A DNA stretch of 64,000 nucleotides from Streptomyces colonosanans (GTDB lineage Bacteria > Actinomycetota > Actinomycetes > Streptomycetales > Streptomycetaceae). Below, piece after piece: positions 47,599 to 55,882 of this stretch. The notes beneath the pieces are model-generated. The model was not told where the DNA came from, made no database searches, and saw only the letters and a program-made list of their open reading frames with translations. The position numbers and the translations under genes were made by a program. The DNA is taken from NCBI RefSeq assembly GCF_001866645.1, contig NZ_MLYP01000006.1, forward strand, positions 124,001 through 188,000, given 5' to 3'. Each line of letters opens with the position of its first letter. Position 1 is the first letter of the stretch.

Positions 47599-48237
47599 TC
47601 AGTTCCAGTTCGAGAACGACGTGAAACCACCGATGTCGGCCAACTCCTCGCTGACCGCGTCGAGATCCTCCGGCAGCAGGCTCCACACGATGAAGTCGGT
47701 CCGTACGTCCGTCCAGGTGCCGTCCTCGGTGTGGACGTGCACTATGCAGGCGTTGCGCAGGACGCCCTCACTGATGCAGCCGATCCTCTGGGCGACCTGC
47801 TGGGAGGCGGTGTTGTCGGCCGCCGTGCGCACTTCGATCCGCTCGAACTTCTGCTCCTGGAAGAGCCATTGAGCGATGGCCAGGGCCGCCTCGGAGGCGT
47901 AGCCCTCGCCGCGGGCCCAGGGGGCGATGATGTACGACAGCTCGGTGGAGCGGATGTGCCAGTTGGTCTTGGTCAGCTGGACGATCCCGACCAGGCGCTG
48001 GGTGAGGAACTCGGTGACGGCCAGATCGAGGCCGCGGCCCGACGTGCGCTCGGCCGGGGCGTACTCGGTGACCCAGGAGCGGGCACCCTCCTCGGTGAAG
48101 GGCTGGGGGACGTCGGTCCAGGCGGCGACCTGTTCGTCGTTCATCATCTCGGCCAGAGCGGGGACGTCGTCCTCGTCCAGGGGACGCAGCACCAACCGCT
48201 CCGTGCTGATGGAGATGTTGGGGAAGGTGCTCTTCAT
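47599..48237 (-). CDS. GNAT acetyltransferase, RimJ/RimL type
   Basis: A 212-residue protein from ATG 48237. STERLVLRPLDEDD near the start and the acyl-CoA region SYIIAPWARGEGYASEAALAIAQWLF (R/Q-x-x-G-x-G/A form) are typical of the RimJ/RimL group, which acetylate protein N-termini or small molecules. ERIEVRTAADNTASQQVAQRIGC is the conserved C-terminal part. Substrate unknown. It lies between cobL and metQ on the same strand but is separated from metQ by a strong terminator. Confidence 0.87.
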   Translation of the reverse strand: MKSTFPNISISTERLVLRPLDEDDVPALAEMMNDEQVAAWTDVPQPFTEEGARSWVTEYAPAERTSGRGLDLAVTEFLTQRLVGIVQLTKTNWHIRSTELSYIIAPWARGEGYASEAALAIAQWLFQEQKFERIEVRTAADNTASQQVAQRIGCISEGVLRNACIVHVHTEDGTWTDVRTDFIVWSLLPEDLDAVSEELADIGGFTSFSNWN

Positions 48238-48315
48238 GCGCCGCTCCGTAACCTTCGGAAACCGTCAGGGCCTGCTGAACTGCCCAGCATGCAGCATCGA
48301 CGCACCCGACCGCAC

Positions 48316-48354
48316 CACGGGGTCCTCCCCCACCCTGTGCGGGAGGACCCCGTG
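48316..48354. terminator. Terminator of metNIQ
   Basis: A perfect 14-bp stem, CACGGGGTCCTCCC / GGGAGGACCCCGTG with an 11-nt loop, about 30 bp past the metQ stop. Confidence 0.92.
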
Positions 48355-48382
48355 CGCGGCGGCAGGCCGGTGGGCGCTTCGA

Positions 48383-49219
48383 TCAGAACGCCGGGACGAC
48401 CGCGCCCTCGTACTTGTCCTCGATGAACTTCTTCACCTCGGGCGACGTCAGCAGCTTGGTGAGCTTCTTGACGCGCGGGTCGTTCTCGTTGCCCTTCTTC
48501 ACGACGAGGATGTTCGCGTACGGGTTGTCCTTGGCGGACTCGGCGGCTATCGCGTCCTTGGCCGGGTTGAGCTTGGCCTCCAGTGCGAAGTTGCTGTTGA
48601 TCACCGCGGCGTCGACATCACCGAGGGAGCGCGGCAGCTGGGGCGCCTCGAGCTCCTTGAACGAAAGGTTCTTGGGGTTGTCGGTGACGTCCTTGGGGGT
48701 CGCCTCGTAGCCGACGCCCGCCTTCAGTTTGATGAGGCCGTTCGCCTCCAGCAGCTTCAGGGCGCGGGCCTCGTTGGTGGTGTCGTTCGGGACGGCGACC
48801 GTGGCGCCCTTCTTGAGGTCCGCGAGCTTCTTGACGCTCTTGGAGTAGACACCGAGCGGCTCCAGGTGCACGGCCCCGCCGGGCACCGGCACGATGTCCG
48901 TGCCGTTCTTCTTGTTGAAGTCGTCGAGGTACGGCTTGTGCTGGAAGTAGTTGGCGTCGACCTGGCCCTGCTGCACGGCCGTGTTCGGAGTCACGTAGTC
49001 GGTGAACTCCTTGACCTCCAGCTTGAGGCCGGCCTTCTGTGCCAGGTGGTCCTTCACATAGGTGAGGATCTCGCCCTGGGGGTTGGGGGTGGCGGCGACC
49101 GTCAGGGGGGCGTTCGCGTCGGCCTTGCCGGAGTCGGAACCCGAGCCGCAGGCGGAGAGCCCGAAGGTGAGAGCTCCGGCGGTCAGGACGGTGACGGTGA
49201 TCTTGGCGGTGTTACGCAC
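48383..49219 (-). CDS. metQ: Methionine ABC transporter substrate-binding lipoprotein
   Basis: A 278-residue NlpA-family lipoprotein. The lipobox LSAC puts the lipidated Cys at 24 after a short signal. The mature part has the MetQ features LTVAATPNPQGEILTYV, EFTDYVTPNTAVQQGQVDANYFQHKPYL and GGAVHLEPLGVYS. It is tethered outside the membrane and delivers methionine to MetI. Third gene of metN-metI-metQ, 76 bp after metI. Confidence 0.94.
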   Translation of the reverse strand: MRNTAKITVTVLTAGALTFGLSACGSGSDSGKADANAPLTVAATPNPQGEILTYVKDHLAQKAGLKLEVKEFTDYVTPNTAVQQGQVDANYFQHKPYLDDFNKKNGTDIVPVPGGAVHLEPLGVYSKSVKKLADLKKGATVAVPNDTTNEARALKLLEANGLIKLKAGVGYEATPKDVTDNPKNLSFKELEAPQLPRSLGDVDAAVINSNFALEAKLNPAKDAIAAESAKDNPYANILVVKKGNENDPRVKKLTKLLTSPEVKKFIEDKYEGAVVPAF

Positions 49220-49295
49220 GAAAAGTGCCTTTCCTTGGGGTGGTGCGCCCCCGCTTCATGAACGGGGGAGTCCGGGGGCCTGAAGTGCCGGGGCT

Positions 49296-50030
49296 TCAGG
49301 CGGCGTTGCTCACGTCGGCCGCCGGCTGCCTGGCCTTCAGCAGCCGCAGCGTCGGCGCCTGACCGGAACGGCCGCCGCGCCGGTGCAGGGAGCGGGCGGC
49401 GAGGTCGCCGGCGAACTGGATGACGGAGATGACCACGGCGAGGATCGCCACGGTGATCCACATCAGCTGGGTCTCGAAGCGCTGGTAGCCGTAGCGGATG
49501 GCGATGTCGCCCAGACCGCCGGCGCCGACCGTGCCGGCCATCGCGGAGTAGCCGATGAGGGTGACGACCGTGGTGGTGGTGCTGGAGATCAGCGAGGGCA
49601 GGGACTCGGGGACGAGGACCTTGCGCACGACCGTCCAGGTGTTGCCGCCCATCGCCTGCACGGCTTCGACGAGCCCGCCGTCCACTTCACGGACGGACGT
49701 CTCGACCAGGCGGGCGAAGAACGGGATAGCGCCGACGGCGAGCGGCACGATGGCGGCCTCGCGGCCGATCGTGGTGCCTGTGATCCAGCGGGTGAAGCCC
49801 ATCAGGGCGACCATCAGGATGATGAACGGCATCGAGCGGGCGATGTTCACCACCTGCCCGAGCACCTTGTTGGCGACGACGTTCTGCAGCAGGCCGCCCC
49901 GGTCGGTGAGGACCAGCAGGATGCCGAGCGGGAGTCCGGCGACGACGGCGATGAGCGTGGACCAGCCGACCATGTAGAGGGTGTCCCAACAGGCCTGGGA
50001 CAGCAGGGGCTGCATCTCGGACCAGGTCAC
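49296..50030 (-). CDS. metI: Methionine ABC transporter permease
   Basis: A 244-residue permease with five helices. The EAA loop region is DGGLVEAVQAMGGNTWTVVRKVLVPESLPSLI, typical of the D-methionine/methionine MetI family. The start ATG 50030 overlaps the metN stop by 4 bp. It carries the substrate through the membrane in complex with MetN. The C-terminus has a basic LHRRGGRSGQ segment. Confidence 0.94.
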   Translation of the reverse strand: MTWSEMQPLLSQACWDTLYMVGWSTLIAVVAGLPLGILLVLTDRGGLLQNVVANKVLGQVVNIARSMPFIILMVALMGFTRWITGTTIGREAAIVPLAVGAIPFFARLVETSVREVDGGLVEAVQAMGGNTWTVVRKVLVPESLPSLISSTTTTVVTLIGYSAMAGTVGAGGLGDIAIRYGYQRFETQLMWITVAILAVVISVIQFAGDLAARSLHRRGGRSGQAPTLRLLKARQPAADVSNAA

Positions 50031-51076
50031 TTGGCACCTTCCTTCACCAGCGCGGTCTCGGGGCTGACGACGTCGACCTGGAGGCCCTGCTCGCGCAGGA
50101 AGCCGATGGGTACGACGTTGTCCTCGTAGTGGCCGGGCAGTTCGATGCGCATCCGGCCGACCTGGAGGCCGCCGACGGTGTCGAGGGCGGCGCCGAGGAT
50201 CGATATGTCGATGTTGTAGGTGCGGGCCAGCTGCGAGATGACGGGCTGGGTGGCGGCCTCGCCGTGGAAGGTGACGTCGACGACGGTCCGGTCCGGGCCG
50301 GAGGCATCGCCGTCGACCGGGAAGAGCGCGGCGGCCAGTTCCGAGCCCGGCGTGGCGAGCAACTCGCCGACCGTGCCGGACTCGACAATGCGGCCCATTT
50401 CCATGAGCGCCGCCGAGTCGCAGATCGACTTCACGACGTCCATCTCGTGCGTGATGAGCAGGACGGTCAGGCCGAGCTCGCGGTTCAGGTCGCGCAACAG
50501 CTGGAGGATGGAGCGGGTGGTCTCCGGGTCCAGGGCGCTGGTGGCCTCGTCGGAGAGCAGCACCTTGGGGTCCCCGGCCAGGGCGCGGGCGATGCCGACA
50601 CGCTGCTTCTGACCGCCGGAGAGCTGGGCGGGGTAGGCCCCCGCCTTGTCGGCGAGGCCGACCAGGTCGAGCAGTTCGAGCGCCCTGCGGGAACGTTCCT
50701 TCCCAGACTTTCCGAGGATCTCCAGGGGGAGCTCGATGTTGTCCTGCACCGTGCGTGAGGACAGCAGGTTGAAGTGCTGGAAGACCATGCCGATCCGGCT
50801 GCGCGCCCGCCGCAGCTCCTTGCCGGCGCGCGGCCCGCGGCCGGCGAGGGCGGTGAGGTCCTGTCCGGCGACGGTGACCGTTCCGGAGGTGGGACGCTCC
50901 AGCAGGTTGACGCAGCGGATGAGCGAGGACTTGCCGGCGCCGGACTGGCCGATGACGCCGTACACCTCGCCTTCGCGGACGTGCAAATCAACACCGTCGA
51001 GGGCGGTGACCTCGCGGCCCCGCGAGCGGTAGACCTTGGTGAGGCCCGATGTGGTGATCACGTGGGTTTCCGTCAC
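50027..51076 (-). CDS. metN: Methionine ABC transporter ATP-binding protein
   Basis: A 349-residue ATPase. Walker A GQSGAGKSS, signature LSGGQKQRVGIARAL and Walker B VLLSDEATSALD are intact, and the C-terminal NIL regulatory domain (~255-340) that senses methionine is present. GTG codons at 51076 and 51061 both fit; 51076 is used provisionally. First gene of metN-metI-metQ. A short Met/Cys-rich leader ORF lies 220 bp upstream. Confidence 0.94.
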   Translation of the reverse strand: MTETHVITTSGLTKVYRSRGREVTALDGVDLHVREGEVYGVIGQSGAGKSSLIRCVNLLERPTSGTVTVAGQDLTALAGRGPRAGKELRRARSRIGMVFQHFNLLSSRTVQDNIELPLEILGKSGKERSRRALELLDLVGLADKAGAYPAQLSGGQKQRVGIARALAGDPKVLLSDEATSALDPETTRSILQLLRDLNRELGLTVLLITHEMDVVKSICDSAALMEMGRIVESGTVGELLATPGSELAAALFPVDGDASGPDRTVVDVTFHGEAATQPVISQLARTYNIDISILGAALDTVGGLQVGRMRIELPGHYEDNVVPIGFLREQGLQVDVVSPETALVKEGAK

Positions 51077-51293
51077 TGTCGAGTGCGCGGCGCATCGCGG
51101 GCGCCGGGCACGGCGTTCATGGTCGGGTACAGCCAGAACGCAGCACGGTTCTCGCACGGGTGCCGGAGGCGGGGAGAGAAACGTGCGCGCAAGGGAGGGG
51201 CTCGGCCGCGTGCGCCGGGTGATCCGGACGCGGGGTGCGGAGACGAGCAGGCTCTCGCTTCGGGGCGCGAGGCTCAGATGGTGCAGGGGCCCT

Positions 51294-51389
51294 CTAGAAG
51301 GCGCACATTCGACGCGCAGGACGCATACAACGAGCACCGGGCGTCATGGTCGCCTCGGTCGCAAGGGCGCGGCTGCTCGTCGTGGTCAT
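51294..51389 (-). CDS. Putative leader peptide upstream of metNIQ (31 residues)
   Basis: ATG at 51389 to TAG at 51294. The product has four Met and two Cys, with a C-terminal CMRPARRMCAF cluster. No ribosome site precedes it; a TTTACTT about 10 bp upstream could be a -10 of a leaderless message. After its stop, CTCGC / GCGAG forms a hairpin in the ~215-nt leader before metN. The layout matches an attenuation or translation-sensing leader for a methionine-uptake operon. The rest of the upstream region to 51462 shows no other gene. Confidence 0.5.
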   Translation of the reverse strand: MTTTSSRALATEATMTPGARCMRPARRMCAF

Positions 51390-51462
51390 GGGCGCAAGTA
51401 AAGCAGACGCACAGCCGGGGGCCGCGACCGCTGTCCGAATGATGGACGGCCGTGGACAGCTT

Positions 51463-51576
51463 TCAGGCGTGCCCCAAGCCCCTCACGGCACCCCCGTTGA
51501 CCAGGGATGACAAGGCCGAGAGGTCCTTCACCACCAGGTCCGCGTCCACCTCGTGGAACGGTGGGTTGTGGCCAAC
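51463..51576 (-). pseudogene. Possible C-terminal fragment of an HAD-like hydrolase
   Basis: A 37-residue stretch ending at TGA 51463 reads HNPPFHEVDADLVVKDLSAL, with clean GC-ending codons and resemblance to the C-terminal end of HAD phosphatases. The sequence before it loses that character. It is a candidate remnant; family assignment is tentative. Confidence 0.25.
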
Positions 51577-51691
51577 GCCACGGCGGCCATAACGGCGGCA
51601 CGGCCGGCTGCCGACCGGGCCTCGGCCGGGCACCCGCCAGCACGCCGGGGGCGCGCGCATCGGGCCTTTTGGCCCGTAATAGGGTCGCGGC

Positions 51692-52051
51692 ATGCTTGAT
51701 GCCCTGACACTGGTGACCGGTGTCGCCGCGCTGCTCCTCGCCGCCTGGTGCGGCTGGGCGGCCTACCGTGATCAGCCCACGAAGGACTGGCACTTCATCG
51801 GCATGGCCGTGGTGACGCTGCTGGCCGTGGTCCAGCTGGTCGTCGGCATCGTCCAGCTGGCGCGCGGCGAGAAGCCGGCTCAGGGCACGACGATCTTCGT
51901 GGCGTATCTGCTCGGAGCGTTCGCGTGCGTTCCGGCGGCGGGTTTCATGTCGCTGACGGAACGCACGCGCTGGGGTTCGATCACGGTCGCGGCCGGCGGT
52001 GTGGTCCTCGCCGTGCTGCAGGTACGGCTCTATGACATCTGGGGAGGCTGA
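51692..52051 (+). CDS. Small multi-pass membrane protein (119 residues)
   Basis: From ATG 51692. Three to four hydrophobic helices: ALTLVTGVAALLLAAWCGWAA, FIGMAVVTLLAVVQLVVGIV, TIFVAYLLGAFACVPAAGFM and a last one ending VVLAVLQVRLYDIW. It is the first gene of a two-gene plus-strand unit with the next membrane protein, only 1 bp between stop and start. No family known. Confidence 0.8.
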   Translation: MLDALTLVTGVAALLLAAWCGWAAYRDQPTKDWHFIGMAVVTLLAVVQLVVGIVQLARGEKPAQGTTIFVAYLLGAFACVPAAGFMSLTERTRWGSITVAAGGVVLAVLQVRLYDIWGG

Positions 52052-52052
52052 G

Positions 52053-52481
52053 ATGACGGCGACGCAGGAGAAGCCGACGAGGACACGGCTCATCAGCGGG
52101 CCCGGCATGCTGCTCGTCTGGCTGTACGGCGTGATGGTGGTCGGGGCGGTGTCGCGCTCGGTCGTACAGATCTCGACGCAGTTCGACAAGGCCCCGCTGG
52201 CGTACTCCCTCTCGGCGGTGGCCGGCGTCGTCTACGGCTTCATCACCTACTCCCTGGTCCGCGGCGGGGAAACGGCCCGCCGGGCGGCGCGGATCTGCTG
52301 CGCCGCCGAGCTGGTCGGCGTGCTGATCGTGGGCACGTGGACCTTGGTCGAGCCGTCCGCGTTTCCCGATGCGACCGTGTGGTCCGACTACGGCATGGGG
52401 TACATCTTCATTCCCGTACTGCTGCCGCTGTCGGCCATGTACTGGCTCCGGACGCCCCGCGCGAAGCAACAGAGCGCCTGA
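52053..52481 (+). CDS. Membrane protein paired with the gene at 51692 (142 residues)
   Basis: From ATG 52053, with GGGGAGG 6 bp upstream inside the end of the previous gene, so translation is coupled. Four helices: MLLVWLYGVMVVGAVSRSV, YSLSAVAGVVYGFITYSLV, CAAELVGVLIVGTWTLV and IFIPVLLPLSAMYWL. With its partner it could form a two-subunit integral membrane complex; function unknown. Confidence 0.82.
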   Translation: MTATQEKPTRTRLISGPGMLLVWLYGVMVVGAVSRSVVQISTQFDKAPLAYSLSAVAGVVYGFITYSLVRGGETARRAARICCAAELVGVLIVGTWTLVEPSAFPDATVWSDYGMGYIFIPVLLPLSAMYWLRTPRAKQQSA

Positions 52482-52510
52482 GGACCACCGGCCCATCGCG
52501 GCCGGTCGCA

Positions 52511-52538
52511 CGGTTCCCCGCGCGTCTTGCGGGGACCG
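52511..52538. terminator. Terminator between convergent membrane-protein and GNAT genes
   Basis: CGGTTCCCCGC / GCGGGGACCG stem with one bulge and a 7-nt loop. Confidence 0.7.
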
Positions 52539-52548
52539 CGCCGTCTTC

Positions 52549-53058
52549 TTACGCCGTCGCCGTCGCCGCGTACGTTCCCGCCGCGGCCTGCTTCTCCAGG
52601 ACGATCATCGGGACGCCGTCCTCACCCTGGGTCGTGCCCACCGTCTCGTAGCCGACGCGGCGGTACAGGCGGAGGGTGCCCTCGCTGCGGTGGCCCGCAC
52701 TGAGGCGGAACTTGGTTGCACCGCGCTCCTCCACCAGCGCCGCCTCCGCGGTGCGCAGCAGCCGGGCGCCGATGCCGTGCCCCTGCAGCCGCGGGTGCAC
52801 GCAGAGTTTGCCGATGGACGCCGCGCCGTCCTCGGTCACGCTGCCGCGCACCGAGCCGACCACCTCGTCGCCGAGCCGGGCCACGAACACGCAGTCCGAG
52901 GCGACCTCCGCACGGACCGACTCCAGGGTCTGGACGAGCGGGGCGATACGGTAGTTGCCGTACAGCGCGGCCTCGCTCTGGAAGCACAGGTACTGCAGCC
53001 TGAAGATCTGCTCGGCGTCCCGCTCGGTCGCCACAGAGATGGTCACGCTCATGCCCAT
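52549..53058 (-). CDS. GNAT acetyltransferase
   Basis: A 169-residue enzyme. ATG 53058 is preferred over an in-frame start at 53079 because GGGAGG lies 9 bp before it. The acyl-CoA region is LCVHPRLQGHGIGARLLRTAEAAL, followed by VEERGATKFRLSAGHRSEGTLRLYRRVGYETVG, the usual GNAT order. Substrate unknown. The next gene upstream encodes an ECF-like sigma factor. Confidence 0.87.
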   Translation of the reverse strand: MGMSVTISVATERDAEQIFRLQYLCFQSEAALYGNYRIAPLVQTLESVRAEVASDCVFVARLGDEVVGSVRGSVTEDGAASIGKLCVHPRLQGHGIGARLLRTAEAALVEERGATKFRLSAGHRSEGTLRLYRRVGYETVGTTQGEDGVPMIVLEKQAAAGTYAATATA

Positions 53059-53103
53059 GTGTGCATGCCTCCCGCTCACCTGATCGCCGGTCGTTCCTCA
53101 CTC

Positions 53104-53610
53104 CTATCCCCGCGGTTCCCGGGCCGCAACCTCCGCCGCCAGCAATCGACGAAGACATCCCAGGCATTTGGAACGTTTCGGCCCAAGACTGCCCTGTGAG
53201 ATACCCAACTCGCCTGCGATTTCCCGGTACGTCAGGTCCTGCGGATCAAGCAGCGCCGCTATGAGGCCGGGGCAGCGGCCCGGAAGGCGGTGCACCGCCG
53301 CATACAGGGCGCGGCGGCAAGCCGCGGCGAGCGCCTGCCGCTCCGGATCGGCATCCCTGTCGTCGACGGGCTCGGAGCCGTACGGCAGTTCAAGGCGAGC
53401 AATGCGGCGGCCGCGGCGCGCCTCGGAGCGGACGGCCCGTCGCAGCCATCCCTGCGGATCGACGAGCGGCCGGTCCGTCTCCAGCCGTTCCAGGAGCCGT
53501 AGCCACACCGCCTGCTCCAGGTCGCTCGGCTCCATCCCCGACGCTGCGGCCTCCGCCGAGGCCTCGGCGGCGAGCAGCGGTCGCAGGGTCGTGAGCAGCT
53601 CGTGGGTCAT
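53104..53610 (-). CDS. RNA polymerase ECF-type sigma factor (sigma-70 family)
   Basis: A 168-residue protein. The region-2-like part (residues ~28-65, DLEQAVWLRLLERLE) and a clear region 4 helix-turn-helix (LTYREIAGELGISQGSLGPKRSKCLGCLRRLL, ~125-156) are present. Region 2 is weak and lacks the strong DNA-melting motif, so promoter recognition could be unusual. No obvious anti-sigma factor gene is next to it. ATG 53610 start. Confidence 0.85.
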   Translation of the reverse strand: MTHELLTTLRPLLAAEASAEAAASGMEPSDLEQAVWLRLLERLETDRPLVDPQGWLRRAVRSEARRGRRIARLELPYGSEPVDDRDADPERQALAAACRRALYAAVHRLPGRCPGLIAALLDPQDLTYREIAGELGISQGSLGPKRSKCLGCLRRLLAAEVAAREPRG

Positions 53611-53624
53611 ATGCGGCGTGACGC

Positions 53625-53656
53625 GGCCGCCCCGGCGGCGGGTTGCCGGGGCGGCC
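53625..53656. terminator. Terminator of the phosphodiesterase gene
   Basis: Perfect 11-bp stem GGCCGCCCCGG / CCGGGGCGGCC with a 10-nt loop. Confidence 0.85.
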
Positions 53657-53699
53657 GGGTGTCACCCCAACGGGGGTCCTGGCACCACGCATTGACGTC

Positions 53700-54863
53700 T
53701 CAGCGGCGCAGGAAGTCCTCACGGGCGAGCAGGCCGGTGTCGGCGTTGTCGGTGAAGACACCGTCGATGCCGGTCGCGAAGTACGCCTTGAAGGCGCCGA
53801 AGGCGTCCCCGTACGCCGCCGGGTCCGTGCCCTTCCTGAAGTTCGCGGGCAGGAAGGTGTTCTCGTTGCGCATGGTGTACGGGTGCAGGATCAGGCCCGC
53901 GGCGTGCGCGTCGGCGACGAGCGAGGTCGGCGTGGTGAGGTTGCCCTTCGCGTCCTTCGGGATGACCAGGTCGAGGGTCGGGCCGATGCCCTGGGCGTAC
54001 GACGCGATCTCCTTGAGGCCCGCGGGCGTGACGAGGTCGGCGACCGTGCGCGGGTCGCCCGCCTCCACGAAGTCCCAGGGGCGGCTGCCGGCGTTCGACA
54101 GCAGTACGACGAGTGGGTTGCCGACGAGCGTGTTCAGGCGCTGGATACTGCTCGGCTCGAAGGACTGGATGATGACCGGCGAGTTCTTCTTGTCCTTGTT
54201 GTGCCTGCGCAGGATCTTGGCGAGCCGCTCCTCCAGGCCGAGGCCCAGCTTGCGGAAGTAGGTGGGGTGTTTGGTCTCGGGGTAGATCCACACCTGCTTG
54301 CCGCGCTTGCGGGTCTGCTCGTCCTGCCACTGGAGCACCTCTTCGAAGGTGGGGATCTCCCAGCGGCCGTTGTAGAGGGTGTTGTGCGGGCGGGTGGCCG
54401 GTATGCGCTCGATCGCGCGCAGGGTCTTCAGCTCGGCGAGGGTGAAGTCCTCGGTGAACCAGCCTGTCGTGGAGACGCCGTCCAGGACCTTGGTGGTCTT
54501 GCGGTCGGCGAACTCGGGGTGGTCGGCGACATCGGTGGTCCCGCCGATCTCCGGCTCGTGCCGGCACACGAGGTGACCGTCCTTGGTGGGCACCAGGTCA
54601 CCGGCCTCCACGATGTCGGCGCCCATGTCGAGGGCCAGGTTGTAGGAGCCGAAGGTGTGCTCCGGCCGGTAGCCGCTGGCCCCGCGGTGCCCGACGATCG
54701 TCGGCACGGGCAGGCCCTTCAGTTCGCCGCCCGCCTGCCGCGCGTCCGCCCGCGCGGTACCGGACAGTCCGAGCACCGCTCCGCCCGCGCCGAACACCGC
54801 GGCTCCGAGCACCGCGCGACGGCCCGCGCCTCTCCCCTGCCCGTACGACTCCTGCGTCCCCAT
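53700..54863 (-). CDS. glpQ: Glycerophosphodiester phosphodiesterase, Tat-exported
   Basis: A 387-residue secreted enzyme that hydrolyses glycerophosphodiesters to glycerol 3-phosphate and an alcohol. The N-terminus has a twin-arginine motif (GRRAVLGAAVFGAGG) and an ARADA cleavage region. GHRGASGYRPEHTF gives the conserved His-Arg and Glu, and EAGDLVPTKDGHLVCRHE the second catalytic block. ATG 54863 follows GGAAGGAACC. In S. coelicolor glpQ genes are PhoP-controlled; a PHO-box-like site lies ~195 bp upstream here. Confidence 0.92.
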   Translation of the reverse strand: MGTQESYGQGRGAGRRAVLGAAVFGAGGAVLGLSGTARADARQAGGELKGLPVPTIVGHRGASGYRPEHTFGSYNLALDMGADIVEAGDLVPTKDGHLVCRHEPEIGGTTDVADHPEFADRKTTKVLDGVSTTGWFTEDFTLAELKTLRAIERIPATRPHNTLYNGRWEIPTFEEVLQWQDEQTRKRGKQVWIYPETKHPTYFRKLGLGLEERLAKILRRHNKDKKNSPVIIQSFEPSSIQRLNTLVGNPLVVLLSNAGSRPWDFVEAGDPRTVADLVTPAGLKEIASYAQGIGPTLDLVIPKDAKGNLTTPTSLVADAHAAGLILHPYTMRNENTFLPANFRKGTDPAAYGDAFGAFKAYFATGIDGVFTDNADTGLLAREDFLRR

Positions 54864-55054
54864 CAGGTTCCTTCCTCCACGCTTGGTTCGAAGCGGGTCG
54901 ATGGTAGGTGCGTACGGGTGACGGCCGGAAGACGTACAACGGAACGCCCGGCGGACTCGGGCCGTCCTCCAGGAGGCGGACAACGACATACGGCACAAAC
55001 AGGGGTGACGGACCGTCATCCGGGCGTAGGCGGTGTCCGCCGCGCCCGCCCGGC

Positions 55055-55076
55055 GGATGACGAACGCGCGGCGAAC
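55055..55076 (-). promoter_or_regulatory. PHO-box-like direct repeat upstream of glpQ
   Basis: On the minus strand two adjacent 11-nt units, GTTCGCCGCGC and GTTCGTCATCC, match the Streptomyces PhoP direct-repeat layout (GTTCACC plus 4 nt, repeated every 11 nt). A further GTTTACC lies 13 nt upstream. The site lies in the divergent glpQ-plsC region (54864-55210), in which no gene is seen. Confidence 0.5.
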
Positions 55077-55210
55077 AGCACCGCGGCGGGTAAACACTCG
55101 TCCATGACACGTGTCCGCTCCGTGAACCCGATGTGCGACGTGCCGGGAACCGCGAGTATCGTCCTCAGCTGCACAGACTCATACCGCATCCCTTGACACC
55201 GGAGGGCCCG

Positions 55211-55882
55211 TTGTCCCGCTTCGCGCTCATCAAGGCAGTGCTCGGACCGATCATGCGCCTGATGTTCCGCCCACAGGTGGAGGGTGCGGAGCACATCCCG
55301 GCCGATGGTCCGGTCATCCTGGCCGGCAACCACCTGACGTTCATCGACTCGATCGTGCTGCCGGTGGTGACCCGGCGGCAGGTGTTCTTCATCGGCAAGG
55401 ACGAGTACGTCACCGGCAAGGGCTTCAAGGGCCGTCTGATGGCCTGGTTCTTCACGGGCGTCGGCATGATCCCGGTGGACCGGGACGGCGCGAACGGCGG
55501 TGTGGCCGCGCTGATGACCGGCCGCCGGATCCTGGAGGAGGGCAAGGTCTTCGGTATCTATCCGGAGGGCACCCGCTCCCCCGACGGCCGCCTGTACCGC
55601 GGACGCACGGGCATCGCCCGCCTCACCCTGATGACCGGCGCCCCGGTCGTCCCGTTCGCGATGATCGGCACGGACAAGCTGCAGCCGGGCGGTCGCGGCA
55701 TCCCGCGCCCGGGCCGGGTCACGGTCCGCTTCGGTGAGGCGATGGAGTTCTCCCGGTACGAGGGCATGGATCGCGACCGGTACGTGCTGCGTGCGGTGAC
55801 CGACTCCGTGATGACGGAGGTCATGCAGTTGTCGGGACAGGAGTACGTGGACATGTACGCGACCAAGGCCAAGGCCGCCTAG
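55211..55882 (+). CDS. plsC: 1-acyl-sn-glycerol-3-phosphate acyltransferase
   Basis: A 223-residue enzyme of phospholipid synthesis. The motifs GNHLTFIDS (NHx4D) and YPEGTRSPDG are intact. The start is probably TTG 55211, since GGAGG lies 5 bp before it and the N-terminus SRFALIKAVLGPIMRLMF then forms the expected membrane-facing helix; an in-frame GTG at 55133 has no ribosome site. Rare TTG starts occur in this genus. The TAG stop overlaps the first bases of a MITE-like repeat element. Confidence 0.9.
   Translation: MSRFALIKAVLGPIMRLMFRPQVEGAEHIPADGPVILAGNHLTFIDSIVLPVVTRRQVFFIGKDEYVTGKGFKGRLMAWFFTGVGMIPVDRDGANGGVAALMTGRRILEEGKVFGIYPEGTRSPDGRLYRGRTGIARLTLMTGAPVVPFAMIGTDKLQPGGRGIPRPGRVTVRFGEAMEFSRYEGMDRDRYVLRAVTDSVMTEVMQLSGQEYVDMYATKAKAA

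Noticed and set aside
51077..51470. SAM riboswitch upstream of metN
   Set aside because: The leader shows a short ORF and one hairpin but none of the conserved kink-turn or pseudoknot segments of SAM-I/IV. A covariance-model search would be decisive.
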